18,552 nt of DNA from assembly GCA_937868555.1 (NCBI GenBank), contig CALMNI010000037.1:1-18552 (forward strand), written 5' to 3'. This stretch comes from an uncultured bacterium. Its GTDB lineage: Bacteria > Patescibacteriota > Patescibacteriia > Patescibacteriales > Patescibacteriaceae. Position numbers and translations under genes: made by a program. Position 1 is the stretch's first letter; every line of letters begins with the position of its first letter. This document shows positions 7,295-14,597 of this stretch, piece after piece. The notes beneath the pieces were generated by a model. It had not been told where the DNA came from. It ran no database searches and was given only the letters and a program-made list of their open reading frames with translations.

Positions 7295-8318
7295 TTTCAA
7301 TTACGAATTGCCAGCCGATTTAATTGCCCAATCACCGGCGGCCAAGCGCGACCAGTCGCGGCTTCTCGTTCTTAATCGTAAAAGCAATCGCCTCGAACAC
7401 AGGCGCTTTTTTAATATTGTTGAATATTTAGAGAAGGGAGATGTGTTGGTTATCAATGATTCAAAAGTGATTCCGGCCCGTCTTATAGGAAAAAAGCCAA
7501 GCGGAGGAAAAGTTGAAATTTTTTTATCAAAGCCTTTGTATAAACAAAAAAGTAAAACTGAAATATGGGAGTGTTTAATCAAGGGAAAACATATGCGTCC
7601 GGAAACTGAAGTCATTTTTTCAAAAACATTCAAGGCTATTATTATTTCTAAAGAAGGCGATGTCTGGACGGTATCATTCAATAAGCAAGGTTTAGCTTTT
7701 CAACGAGCCCTATTGAAGTACGGCTTAACCCCCTTGCCGCCGTATATTAAGCCGGGAGGAGCAGAAGATAAAAAGCGCTATCAAACGGTGTACGCTGAAA
7801 ATAAACATGCTGGCTCGGTCGCTGCTCCAACAGCCGGCCTGCATTTTACGCCTCACATTCTTAAGCAATTGAAAAAGAAAGGAGTCATTATTAAAAAAAT
7901 TACCTTGCATGTCGGACTGGGAACTTTTTTACCGGTGCGCGTTTCAAATATAAAAAAACACCGCATGCACGGCGAGTGGGTTGAAGTTTCTGCTGATGTA
8001 AAGAAGGCGATTAATGCGGCCCATGCTCATAATCATAAAGTCGTCGCTGTTGGTACGACCTCCGTCCGTTCTTTAGAGGCGGCTTTTATTGATTCAGCTG
8101 ATAAATCATTCAAAGCCTCGGTTGAAATATTCATTTATCCGTCTTTCAAATTCAAAGCCGTTGATGCGCTTATTACTAATTTTCATTTACCGGAATCGAC
8201 TTTATTAATGCTTGTTTCGGCTTTTGCCAGCCGTAAAAAAATACTCAATGCCTACGAAGCCGCCATTAAAGAAAAATATCGCTTTTATAGTTATGGTGAC
8301 GCGATGTTGATACTATAA
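7281..8318 (+). CDS. queA: S-adenosylmethionine:tRNA ribosyltransferase-isomerase QueA
   Basis: QueA transfers and isomerises the ribosyl group of SAM onto preQ1 in tRNA, giving epoxyqueuosine at wobble position 34. The 345-aa protein (start at ATG 7281) begins MKLRDFNYELP as in the family. It shows NDSKVIPARL (about 58-67), the AAPTAGLHFT segment (about 180-190), VGTTSVRSLEA, and the C-terminal TNFHLPESTLLMLVSAFA (about 298-315). An in-frame ATG at 7242 would add 13 residues inside the PH-domain gene and does not fit the family start. No SD is visible; translation may be coupled to the upstream gene through the 14-base overlap. No other queuosine gene is in the window. A strong hairpin follows the stop. 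Confidence 0.97.
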   Translation: MKLRDFNYELPADLIAQSPAAKRDQSRLLVLNRKSNRLEHRRFFNIVEYLEKGDVLVINDSKVIPARLIGKKPSGGKVEIFLSKPLYKQKSKTEIWECLIKGKHMRPETEVIFSKTFKAIIISKEGDVWTVSFNKQGLAFQRALLKYGLTPLPPYIKPGGAEDKKRYQTVYAENKHAGSVAAPTAGLHFTPHILKQLKKKGVIIKKITLHVGLGTFLPVRVSNIKKHRMHGEWVEVSADVKKAINAAHAHNHKVVAVGTTSVRSLEAAFIDSADKSFKASVEIFIYPSFKFKAVDALITNFHLPESTLLMLVSAFASRKKILNAYEAAIKEKYRFYSYGDAMLIL

Positions 8319-8332
8319 TTTTTGGATGTAAA

Positions 8333-8367
8333 AAAGCCCGTATGCAAAATTGCTGCATATGGGCTTT
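8333..8367. terminator. Bidirectional intrinsic terminator between convergent genes
   Basis: AAAGCCCGTATGCA (8333-8346) pairs with TGCATATGGGCTTT (8354-8367): 14 bp with one G-U pair and a 7-base loop. On the minus strand it is followed by six Ts, a strong terminator for the secreted-protein gene. On the plus strand it is followed by a short TTTATA, so it also plausibly ends the queA transcript. Confidence 0.85.
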
Positions 8368-8389
8368 ATAAAGTTAAAGCTTTAGGATG

Positions 8390-9163
8390 TTAAGCTGAGT
8401 TATGTGAATCGTTCTTTAGTATGTTGGTGATTGAAAAACCGTCTAAGTATTTTCCACCGTCTGATGCTTTCTTTTTGTCTGATGTGTTCAATCCTGCAAT
8501 TTCTTTATATTTTCCAGACTCCCCGGCTGTATTGTTAGTTATCTGTAGGATGTCTGCTGTGTTTGAATTACTTTCAATTGTAGCTGAGAATGTAATTGAG
8601 TTTAAATTATAAATATTCGTGCAGAGACCGTCATTCTTATATGATTTTCTTAATTTGTCCTGCAGTGTGTAACCTGTGTTTAATCCGTTTGAATGAATGT
8701 AAGCTGCTGTGTTTTCTTTTAGTATATTTTCTTTCTTTTCTACAAATACGCTTCCTGTATTTTTTTCGATTTCTGCTTTATTACTATTTTGAGCTACCCC
8801 CACGTCTGTTTCCGTCTTCTTCCTGAGTGTGCTGCTGAAACAATAATCAACTTTACAATTTGAACATGTGTAATTTGATTTTTTAAGCGTGCCGTCCCTG
8901 CATGGGATACCGGCTGCATCGAATGTAATTGAGGACCCTGGTCCTGAGTGATCTATAGCCGCTTTGGCTATGATCATGCCTGTTGGATTGTTATTAGCTA
9001 ATGCTGGGCTGGAATACATTATGAACAACAGCATTGCCAATGACATCAGAGGCAAGATGAAGATTCTTAATCTTATCATCAGTCTTTGATTTAGGTTTGA
9101 AAATCTACTAATTAAGATGTATTTCTTGTTGCTTACTAAGATATTGTTACGCGGGTATTTCAA
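8390..9163 (-). CDS. Hypothetical secreted protein with signal peptide and Cys cluster
   Basis: I do not recognise a family. The translation from TTG 9163 is 257 aa. Residues 29-56 form a classical signal peptide: MIRLR, a long hydrophobic core, then SSPALA with likely cleavage before NNN at 57. The mature part has four Cys close together (C88, C100, C103, C108, including a CSNC) and one further Cys at 181; the rest is Asn/Ser/Lys/Thr-rich. The start is uncertain. A strong SD (AAGGAGG) lies upstream, but the TTG at 9163 is 22 bases away from it, while the ATG at 9079 gives a tidier signal peptide with no SD. The gene has a good sigma70 promoter and its own terminator, and is more AT-rich than its neighbours. 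It is probably exported through Sec and disulfide-stabilised outside the cell. Confidence 0.7.
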   Translation of the reverse strand: MKYPRNNILVSNKKYILISRFSNLNQRLMIRLRIFILPLMSLAMLLFIMYSSPALANNNPTGMIIAKAAIDHSGPGSSITFDAAGIPCRDGTLKKSNYTCSNCKVDYCFSSTLRKKTETDVGVAQNSNKAEIEKNTGSVFVEKKENILKENTAAYIHSNGLNTGYTLQDKLRKSYKNDGLCTNIYNLNSITFSATIESNSNTADILQITNNTAGESGKYKEIAGLNTSDKKKASDGGKYLDGFSITNILKNDSHNSA

Positions 9164-9185
9164 AATTCTTTTGTAATTTTTTGGA

Positions 9186-9192
9186 CCTCCTT
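9186..9192 (-). promoter_or_regulatory. Strong Shine-Dalgarno (AAGGAGG) with unusual spacing
   Basis: On the minus strand AAGGAGG is a perfect anti-SD match, in a window where most genes have none. The nearest in-frame recognised start (TTG 9163) is 22 bases away, much more than the usual 5-9, so either an unusual start codon or a folded leader is used, or the start has decayed. Confidence 0.6.
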
Positions 9193-9225
9193 CCTCTAAA
9201 TTGTTAATGAAATTTGTTATTTATT

Positions 9226-9255
9226 ATTATACTGTGGTTTTTTTAAAAAGGTCAA
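9226..9255 (-). promoter_or_regulatory. Sigma70 promoter of the secreted-protein gene
   Basis: On the minus strand TTGACC (9250-9255), an 18-base spacer and a perfect TATAAT (9226-9231) point toward the secreted-protein gene. Predicted start is near 9219, leaving a leader of about 56 bases that contains the AAGGAGG. Confidence 0.65.
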
Positions 9256-9278
9256 GAGCTTGGATTAGGGCTGCTTTA

Positions 9279-9307
9279 TTGACAATACAAGACTACTATT
9301 TTAAAGT
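9279..9307 (+). promoter_or_regulatory. Sigma70-like promoter of the 321-aa protein gene
   Basis: TTGACA (9279-9284) is followed after 17 bases by TAAAGT (9302-9307). It is divergent from the secreted-protein promoter, with the two -35 boxes about 25 bases apart, so the two genes could share regulation. Confidence 0.45.
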
Positions 9308-9379
9308 TGAGGAAATTTCCATTGCAGCGGTAACACGCTTTAAAAAATTATTTTAAAAATTAAGCTGAAGTATCAGCGT

Positions 9380-9386
9380 AAAGGAG
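9380..9386 (+). promoter_or_regulatory. Shine-Dalgarno (AAAGGAG) that sets a GTG start
   Basis: AAAGGAG ends 5 bases before GTG 9392, which fixes the non-ATG start of the 321-aa gene. Confidence 0.8.
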
Positions 9387-9391
9387 TTATT

Positions 9392-10357
9392 GTGAGCGAT
9401 ATAGTCAAAGAAGAAAATAAAACAATTGAAACAGGGAATGGTCCGGAGTGGCCCAATCATAAGATTTCTATATATGGTGCGGGCAAGGATCATGATGTGG
9501 CCTCAGCGGCTATGAAGATATATAACAGCCGTTTTAATGCAGATATTACCTTATCTCGTTTTAAGGAAGGTGAAGAAAGCGAATTAGAAAAAGAAGCTTG
9601 GGAAAAAGAGGTGATTGAAGATTTATTTGCAGCAACCAATCATTTTTTTAAAGCCTACGGACTTTCTCCACTGCCCTTTGAACAGAATTCAGTACATATT
9701 GTTAGCAACAATATGATGAAAAAAATAATGCGTCCTTTATGTCCCTATCAGGCGCGTTTGTATAGAAACGATTGGTATACCTTCCGTCATATGGCCTATA
9801 TTCTTCGCCAAGGCGGAAAGGGGGTATGGAATGATAAGGTGTTATCAGTCATGCTTGTCGAAGCGCTTGCTGCGATGATTGCCTATACGAATATTGAGAT
9901 ATTTGCAGACGGAAGATTTTTTGTAGTCGAAGGTTGGAGCGAAACATCGCCGAAAAAATCATCATATACCCTTGTGCAGGAAGCTATTCAAGAGTTAATT
10001 ACGCAGATGATCCTAAACCGTTATGCTTTGCTGCATACGAACTATGCTCAAGATGCGTATTATTTTACGGATGGTGGGTTAGCAGCGGCATTTTTGATTT
10101 TTTTGATAAATAGAAAAGAGCCAGAGAATGCCGAGGGACGCTCATTCTTATTATCTCAGCTGGTCAAAAGTTATATTACGGGTGATCAAAGCTGGTTTCA
10201 AGTATTAGAAATTGACGAGGAGGAAAGAGCAATCATTGAGAATTTGGAAGTATCTGATAAGGATTTAAGGATGAAGCTTGAAACACGTTGGGATGAATTC
10301 TATATTTTCACGAAGTGCTGGAAGCATTATATTCCAGATCCACCAAAAACATTTTAA
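9392..10357 (+). CDS. Hypothetical protein, possible catalytically dead zincin-like peptidase relative
   Basis: This 321-aa soluble protein has no signal peptide or membrane helix. I do not recognise a named family. Residues 150-205 are laid out like a zinc peptidase core: a helix with VEALA (156-160) where HExxH would be, and about 40 residues later a helix QEAIQELIT (196-204) that resembles the NEAxTExLT helix supplying the third ligand in gluzincin-type proteins. Both zinc histidines would be lost (Val and Ala), so if the relation is real this is a pseudoenzyme. The N-terminal 75 residues are charged and probably partly disordered. The GTG start is supported by AAAGGAG 5 bases upstream. 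The gene is a single unit between its own promoter and a strong terminator. The fold assignment is inference from pattern only. Confidence 0.7.
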   Translation: MSDIVKEENKTIETGNGPEWPNHKISIYGAGKDHDVASAAMKIYNSRFNADITLSRFKEGEESELEKEAWEKEVIEDLFAATNHFFKAYGLSPLPFEQNSVHIVSNNMMKKIMRPLCPYQARLYRNDWYTFRHMAYILRQGGKGVWNDKVLSVMLVEALAAMIAYTNIEIFADGRFFVVEGWSETSPKKSSYTLVQEAIQELITQMILNRYALLHTNYAQDAYYFTDGGLAAAFLIFLINRKEPENAEGRSFLLSQLVKSYITGDQSWFQVLEIDEEERAIIENLEVSDKDLRMKLETRWDEFYIFTKCWKHYIPDPPKTF

Positions 10358-10377
10358 AATCAAACAATATATTTTTT

Positions 10378-10414
10378 AAACCGGATAAGCTGTTTTTCAG
10401 TTTATCCGGTTTTT
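10378..10414 (+). terminator. Strong intrinsic terminator after the 321-aa gene
   Basis: AAACCGGATAAGCTG (10378-10392) pairs with CAGTTTATCCGGTTT (10398-10412): 15 bp with one G-U pair, loop TTTTT, followed by a T-tract ending at 10414. It is a plus-strand terminator; the other side lacks a T-tail. Its last two Ts double as the start of the next promoter's TTGACA. Confidence 0.92.
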
Positions 10415-10441
10415 GACAACTTACGTAAATGGCTGTACTCT
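10413..10441 (+). promoter_or_regulatory. Sigma70-like promoter of the DUF218 gene
   Basis: TTGACA (10413-10418) overlaps the upstream terminator tail and is followed after 17 bases by TACTCT (10436-10441). Predicted leader is about 30 bases. The same -10 variant occurs at 14553-14558. Confidence 0.45.
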
Positions 10442-10464
10442 CATATATTAATGAACATTTAAAT

Positions 10465-10472
10465 AAAAGGAG
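10465..10472 (+). promoter_or_regulatory. Shine-Dalgarno (AAAAGGAG) that sets a TTG start
   Basis: AAAAGGAG ends 6 bases before TTG 10479. No in-frame ATG fits, so the SD decides the start. Confidence 0.8.
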
Positions 10473-10478
10473 TCCGCA

Positions 10479-11108
10479 TTGGGACAAAAACATAAAAAAA
10501 TATACATTGTGTTGGGTAAGAATTGGATAAAAAAAGGCAGGAATCCAGTCTTAAGCCCAGATTCAATAATAAGTGTATTGGCGTTGGGGTATACCCTTCA
10601 ATTAGACACTGAAAATAGGCATATAATTATTTTTTCAACTGGCTTTACCGGAAAAAATAACAGGCTATCTGAAGCTGCCGCCATGTATGAGTTTTTTTTA
10701 AGAAAATTCCCTGCTGCTGCCGACAAACATGCGGTCTATCTTGAAGAAAATTCTATAGATACTTATCAAAATGCTGAAGAAGTTAAGAAGATATACGACA
10801 ACCTGGCCTTAGAGGGCGAAGTGTATTTAATAACAGTCGCTTATCATATGGCACGGTCAAGAAGAATTTTTAAAAAAATATTCAAAGAAAAATTTAACGA
10901 AATCAGATCCGATGAAATAATTTTTAATGGTTCCCTAAATATAGGGGAGAAAGATTTGGTTCTTATTGAACAAAGGCAGAAAGATCTAACTTTTCTCTTC
11001 TGGGAACCTATCAAAGAAATATGCTTGCGATTACTTCTGATTTTTGACCGCCAAGGGAAAATGGTTCGATTGTTTACAAATTTTTGCCGCCGAAAGCAGT
11101 ATATCTAA
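10479..11108 (+). CDS. DUF218 (YdcF/SanA/ElyC-like) domain protein
   Basis: This 209-aa protein is a DUF218 fold member. Visible motifs are IYIVLG (8-13), IIIFSTG (49-55, where the family usually has a Gly pair), SEAAAM (64-69), LEENSIDTYQNA (88-99) and the YHMARSRRIF segment (122-131). Family members are linked to envelope polysaccharide metabolism or vancomycin sensitivity (SanA, ElyC), and E. coli YdcF binds SAM; the reaction is not settled. SanA and ElyC carry membrane helices, but this one has no clear N-terminal helix or signal and looks cytoplasmic. The C-terminal 35 residues are basic. The TTG start is fixed by AAAAGGAG. It is flanked by its own promoter and terminator, and the DNA is notably AT-rich (some 60-base stretches are near 20% GC). 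Confidence 0.83.
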   Translation: MGQKHKKIYIVLGKNWIKKGRNPVLSPDSIISVLALGYTLQLDTENRHIIIFSTGFTGKNNRLSEAAAMYEFFLRKFPAAADKHAVYLEENSIDTYQNAEEVKKIYDNLALEGEVYLITVAYHMARSRRIFKKIFKEKFNEIRSDEIIFNGSLNIGEKDLVLIEQRQKDLTFLFWEPIKEICLRLLLIFDRQGKMVRLFTNFCRRKQYI

Positions 11109-11124
11109 TAATTTTATATTAGTA

Positions 11125-11164
11125 GGGTCATATCTTTTTAGAAATATTTAAAAAGATATGGCTC
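11125..11164 (+). terminator. Intrinsic terminator after the DUF218 gene
   Basis: GGGTCATATCTTTTTA (11125-11140) pairs with 11149-11164: 16 bp with two G-U pairs, 8-base loop, followed by TTTATTTTA on the plus strand. It separates the accessory block from the infB promoter 29 bases further on. Confidence 0.85.
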
Positions 11165-11192
11165 TTTATTTTATCCAAAAATCCCTATTTTA

Positions 11193-11221
11193 TTGACATT
11201 TTTAAAAATTTCTTGTAATCT
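11193..11221 (+). promoter_or_regulatory. Sigma70-like promoter of the infB operon
   Basis: TTGACA (11193-11198), 17-base spacer, TAATCT (11216-11221). Predicted start is near 11228, a leader of about 25 bases before the infB ATG. The TTG of this -35 is in frame with infB and can be mistaken for a start codon. Confidence 0.5.
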
Positions 11222-11252
11222 TAGATTATATTATTACTTCTTATATCCTTAC

Positions 11253-13223
11253 ATGAACATTACTGAGCTGGCTCGCATACTGAAAATCCCGCCTCAAGAC
11301 CTTCGCGACAACCTTCCGAAGCTTGGTTTTGATATCGGTCAAAAGGCTATAAAAATTGACAATCATACTGCCAACAAAATCATTCGAAATTGGGGGATGT
11401 TATCTCGTCGTTTAGCCTCTCGTCGCGCTGCCGAGCCAAAAGTGAAGCTAGTCGCCCCTGAAGATGTTAAAGCTATTGAAGTTCCACCCTTTATTTCCGT
11501 CAAGGATTTTTCTGCACTGGTAAAATTGCCTATCAATAAGATTCTCGGAGAGCTCATGAAGAATAATATTTTTGCTTCGATGAATGAGAAAATTGATTTT
11601 GAAACGGCCGCTGTTATCGGAGCTGATTTGGGAGTTGAAGTATTGGCTGCTGGTGAAGCCACTGCTACTGATGAGTCGCAATCGGCGCAGGATAAAATTA
11701 AAACCTCGCTGGCTGAAAATGAAAATAGCGGTTTAATTGTCCGCCCGCCTGTTGTTGTTATTATGGGACATGTTGATCACGGAAAAACCAAGTTATTAGA
11801 TACTATCCGCCAAAGCGATGTAGTCGCTTCGGAAGCTGGAGGGATTACGCAGCATATAGGCGCCTATCAAATCAGCCATAATGGCAAAGCAATTACTTTT
11901 ATTGATACGCCGGGACACGAAGCCTTTACCGCTATGCGAAACCGCGGCGCCAAAGTCGCTGATTTAGCTGTGTTGGTAGTAGCCGCCGATGATGGCGTAA
12001 AACCGCAAACGGTTGAAGCATACCGCATTATCGAAGCGGCAAAAATTCCCTTTGTTGTCGCTATCAATAAAATTGATAAGCCAGAAGCTAATGTAGATAA
12101 AGTAAAACAGGAACTATCTTCAATGCTTAATATTACCCCTGAGGATTGGGGCGGTAAGACGGTGTGCTTGCCTTTATCGGCAAAAACGGGCGTTGGTACT
12201 AGTGATTTGCTAGACATGCTCTTACTGATGACTGATTTGCAAGCAGATATGTTAAAGGCTGACCCGAGCGCATCAGCGGTAGGCACCATCATTGAATCGC
12301 GTCTTGATAAGGGCGAAGGGGCAATCGCAACCGTGTTAGTCCAAAATGGTACTTTGCATGTTGGCGATCAAATTATTTTTAATGGATTTGCGGCTGGAAA
12401 GGTTCGAGCGCTTAAAGATTTCACGGGGAAAGCTGTTGAAACTGCCCAGCCCGGAACGCCGGCAAAATTAATAGGATTGAAAACCGTTCCGGCAGTCGGA
12501 GACATTTTAGAAGTTGGCGAAGGGGAGAAAGTTAAATCAAAATCTTATCAAGTCAGCCGTCCGACATTATCGGCGCCTATAGAAAACGATGAAGAAGCAG
12601 AGGCGGCTGCAGTTATTAATATTCTTATAAAAAGCGATACCTTGGGATCCGGAGAAGCGATTGAAAATTCGCTTTCTAAAATTGACAGCCAGGGAGTGCG
12701 GGTCGTTATCATTGCCAAAAGCCTTGGTAATATTACCGAAGGCGATATTTTACGAGCCGAAACTAATAATGCCAAAATTGTTGGCTTTAACGTTACTGTT
12801 TCTCCTCGAGCCCAAGTTTTATCGCGCGATAAAAAAATTAGCGTTAAGCTTTATCGTGTTATTTATGATTTGATTAGCGATATTAAGGGTGATATTCAAG
12901 AATTAGTTAAGCCGGAATTGGAGCGCGTTGATCTTGGCCGTTTGAAAGTCGCAGCAATTTTCCGAACAGAAACAAAATCGCAAATTGTCGGCGGACGCGT
13001 GCTTGATGGTGTTGTTAAGCTTGGCGCGCTTGTTGAAGTAATGCGCGATAAGGAGCAGGTCGGCGAAGGGAAAATCGCAAGCCTCCAAAGCGCTAAAGTA
13101 GAGGTGGGAGAAGTTGAAATCAACCAAGAATGCGGTATGCGTTTCGAAGGGAAGCCGGTCGTTGAAGAAGGTGATATTCTTGTTTGTTACGAATTTAAAG
13201 AAACTATTAAGAAAGTCGGCTAA
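11253..13223 (+). CDS. infB: Translation initiation factor IF-2
   Basis: IF-2 is the GTPase that brings initiator fMet-tRNA to the 30S subunit and promotes subunit joining. From ATG 11253 the protein is 656 aa, short but within the range of compact bacterial IF-2s that lack a long N-terminal extension. The N-terminal IF2_N-type region starts MNITELARILKI; the G domain has GHVDHGKT (172-179), GGITQHIGAY, DTPGHEAF (from 218), NKID (272-275) and SAK. The C-terminal domains follow, including the GFNV segment and the fMet-tRNA-binding C2 region ending GDILVCYEF. The reading frame extends upstream to TTG 11193, but that codon is the -35 box, so ATG is chosen. No SD is seen. It overlaps rbfA by one base (TAATG). 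Confidence 0.97.
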   Translation: MNITELARILKIPPQDLRDNLPKLGFDIGQKAIKIDNHTANKIIRNWGMLSRRLASRRAAEPKVKLVAPEDVKAIEVPPFISVKDFSALVKLPINKILGELMKNNIFASMNEKIDFETAAVIGADLGVEVLAAGEATATDESQSAQDKIKTSLAENENSGLIVRPPVVVIMGHVDHGKTKLLDTIRQSDVVASEAGGITQHIGAYQISHNGKAITFIDTPGHEAFTAMRNRGAKVADLAVLVVAADDGVKPQTVEAYRIIEAAKIPFVVAINKIDKPEANVDKVKQELSSMLNITPEDWGGKTVCLPLSAKTGVGTSDLLDMLLLMTDLQADMLKADPSASAVGTIIESRLDKGEGAIATVLVQNGTLHVGDQIIFNGFAAGKVRALKDFTGKAVETAQPGTPAKLIGLKTVPAVGDILEVGEGEKVKSKSYQVSRPTLSAPIENDEEAEAAAVINILIKSDTLGSGEAIENSLSKIDSQGVRVVIIAKSLGNITEGDILRAETNNAKIVGFNVTVSPRAQVLSRDKKISVKLYRVIYDLISDIKGDIQELVKPELERVDLGRLKVAAIFRTETKSQIVGGRVLDGVVKLGALVEVMRDKEQVGEGKIASLQSAKVEVGEVEINQECGMRFEGKPVVEEGDILVCYEFKETIKKVG

Positions 13224-13567
13224 TGTCTCGCCTTGATCAAGTTAATTCATTATTACAGCAGGAATTGGCGCTGTTGATTTCACATCATATTCCGCTTGAA
13301 GGCGGCCTAGTGACGGTTACGCATGTTGATTGCTCGCCTGATCTTCGTTTTGCCAATATTTTTGTTTCAGTGCTTCCGGAAAAATTCGCCGGGACAGTTT
13401 TAAGCGGTTTAAGAAAAAAATCAGGATTTTTGGCGCAGCACTTGCGTCCGCGTCTAAAAATGAAGCGCATGCCTTCCTTTAATTGGAAGCTTGATACAAC
13501 GGAAACTAAGGCGGCTGAGATTGATGAACTATTTAGCCTTTTGGGCGAAGAAGAAGGCGATGCCTAG
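13223..13567 (+). CDS. rbfA: 30S ribosome-binding factor RbfA
   Basis: RbfA assists late maturation of the 30S subunit, binding near the 5' helix of 16S rRNA. The 114-aa protein matches the family in length and pattern: an N-terminal helix (MSRLDQVNSLLQQELALLI), a strand with VTVTHVDCSPDLRFANIFVSV typical of its type II KH fold, and a later basic helix (LAQHLRPRLKMKRMPS) leading into the final strand. Its ATG overlaps the infB stop as TAATG, a classic translational coupling arrangement, and it has no SD. infB-rbfA-DHH phosphoesterase is a gene order widely conserved in bacteria. Confidence 0.94.
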   Translation: MSRLDQVNSLLQQELALLISHHIPLEGGLVTVTHVDCSPDLRFANIFVSVLPEKFAGTVLSGLRKKSGFLAQHLRPRLKMKRMPSFNWKLDTTETKAAEIDELFSLLGEEEGDA

Positions 13568-14540
13568 TATGCTTATCGATGATATATATCAACAATGCAT
13601 TGAGCGCATTATCACGGCAAAGCGCATCCTCTTAGTAACTCATATTTCACCCGATGGCGATGCCCTCGGGTCATTGTGTTTTATGATGGCTTGGCTAGAT
13701 ATGTTGCAGAAGCCGTATAGCGCCTATACCGCTGGCCCATTGCCTTCAACGTTATCTTTTTTGCCGGGGTATGATTTGATTTGCCTTGATAAAAAAGATT
13801 TGCCGGTAAGTGAATGTGATCTTATTATCAGCCTTGATTGCGGCAACGTAGCGCGCACTGGCTTAGTAAGCGAGATCAGCGGACGAAGATCGGACCAATT
13901 TTTTATAGAAATCGATCACCATCCTTCAGTTGAAAAAGTTTCTGATTTAGAAATACGCGACAGCAGTGCCGCTTCAACAACGGAGATTCTTCAAGCTATT
14001 GCCCATAGAGCCGGGCTTCGTTTAAATCCCGTGATGTCGCAATGCTTATTGACTGGTATTTCAACTGATACAGCAAATTTTCGTTTTTCAGCGACGAGCA
14101 ATAAAACTATTGCTGCCGCTTCTCGAATGCTTTTGGGAGGAGCCAGCCTTTCAAAAATCGTTGACCACACATGGAGAACAAAAAGTTTGCCCGATTTGAA
14201 GTTATGGGGAACAGCGCTTTCCCGGCTTGAACGCCTTGAAAGATATAATATTGCTTATACAGTAATTACTCCGGAGGATTTCGCGGCAACAGCGAGCGAT
14301 GAAGAAGCAATGGAGGGGTTAGCCGAGTTTATTTCTTCCTTGCCTGATGTCGCTGCAATTTTAGTTTTGCGGGATGACGGCCGGGGTTTTGTACGGGGCA
14401 ATTGGCGAACTATCCGGGATGATATTGATGTTGGAGCTTTAGCAAGATTTTTGGGTGGAGGCGGTCATCGCAAAGCCGCTGGTTTTGCTCTGCCTGGGCG
14501 TCTTACCCGACGTGAAGATGGCTGGCAAGTTGAAAATTAA
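13560..14540 (+). CDS. DHH-family phosphoesterase (NrnA-like oligoribonuclease / pAp phosphatase)
   Basis: NrnA-type enzymes degrade nano-RNAs of 2-5 nucleotides and can dephosphorylate 3'-phosphoadenosine 5'-phosphate. From ATG 13560 the protein is 326 aa. DHH signatures are complete: SPDGDALGS with D32/D34, the SLDCGN Asp, IDHHPS (DHH at 119-121), GISTDTANFRF, and the C-terminal DHHA1 motif GGGGHRKAAGF (about 299-309). The start is uncertain: ATG 13560 overlaps rbfA by 8 bases, ATG 13569 lies just after the rbfA stop, and a longer frame from 13491 lies wholly inside rbfA and is unlikely. RNase Y, YmdB and this enzyme together give the window three steps of RNA turnover. Confidence 0.9.
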   Translation: MPSMLIDDIYQQCIERIITAKRILLVTHISPDGDALGSLCFMMAWLDMLQKPYSAYTAGPLPSTLSFLPGYDLICLDKKDLPVSECDLIISLDCGNVARTGLVSEISGRRSDQFFIEIDHHPSVEKVSDLEIRDSSAASTTEILQAIAHRAGLRLNPVMSQCLLTGISTDTANFRFSATSNKTIAAASRMLLGGASLSKIVDHTWRTKSLPDLKLWGTALSRLERLERYNIAYTVITPEDFAATASDEEAMEGLAEFISSLPDVAAILVLRDDGRGFVRGNWRTIRDDIDVGALARFLGGGGHRKAAGFALPGRLTRREDGWQVEN

Positions 14541-14558
14541 GTCTATCCGGGCTACTCT
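14530..14558 (+). promoter_or_regulatory. Candidate promoter of the 568-aa protein / cvpA / tatD group
   Basis: TTGAAA (14530-14535), 17-base spacer, TACTCT (14553-14558). The -35 lies in the last codons of the DHH gene. The predicted start is about 33 bases before ATG 14598. It is the only promoter-like element in this gap. Confidence 0.4.
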
Positions 14559-14597
14559 TATAGGGTACACATGATCACATTCCTCAACTAACATTGT

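Noticed and set aside
8375..8384. Palindrome TAAAGCTTTA near the end of the secreted-protein gene
   Set aside because: Short, AT-rich and loopless; chance occurrence is likely and the adjacent 14-bp hairpin explains termination.
13491..13559. Upstream start for the DHH phosphoesterase
   Set aside because: It lies fully within rbfA in another frame, and the added residues have no DHH-family character.
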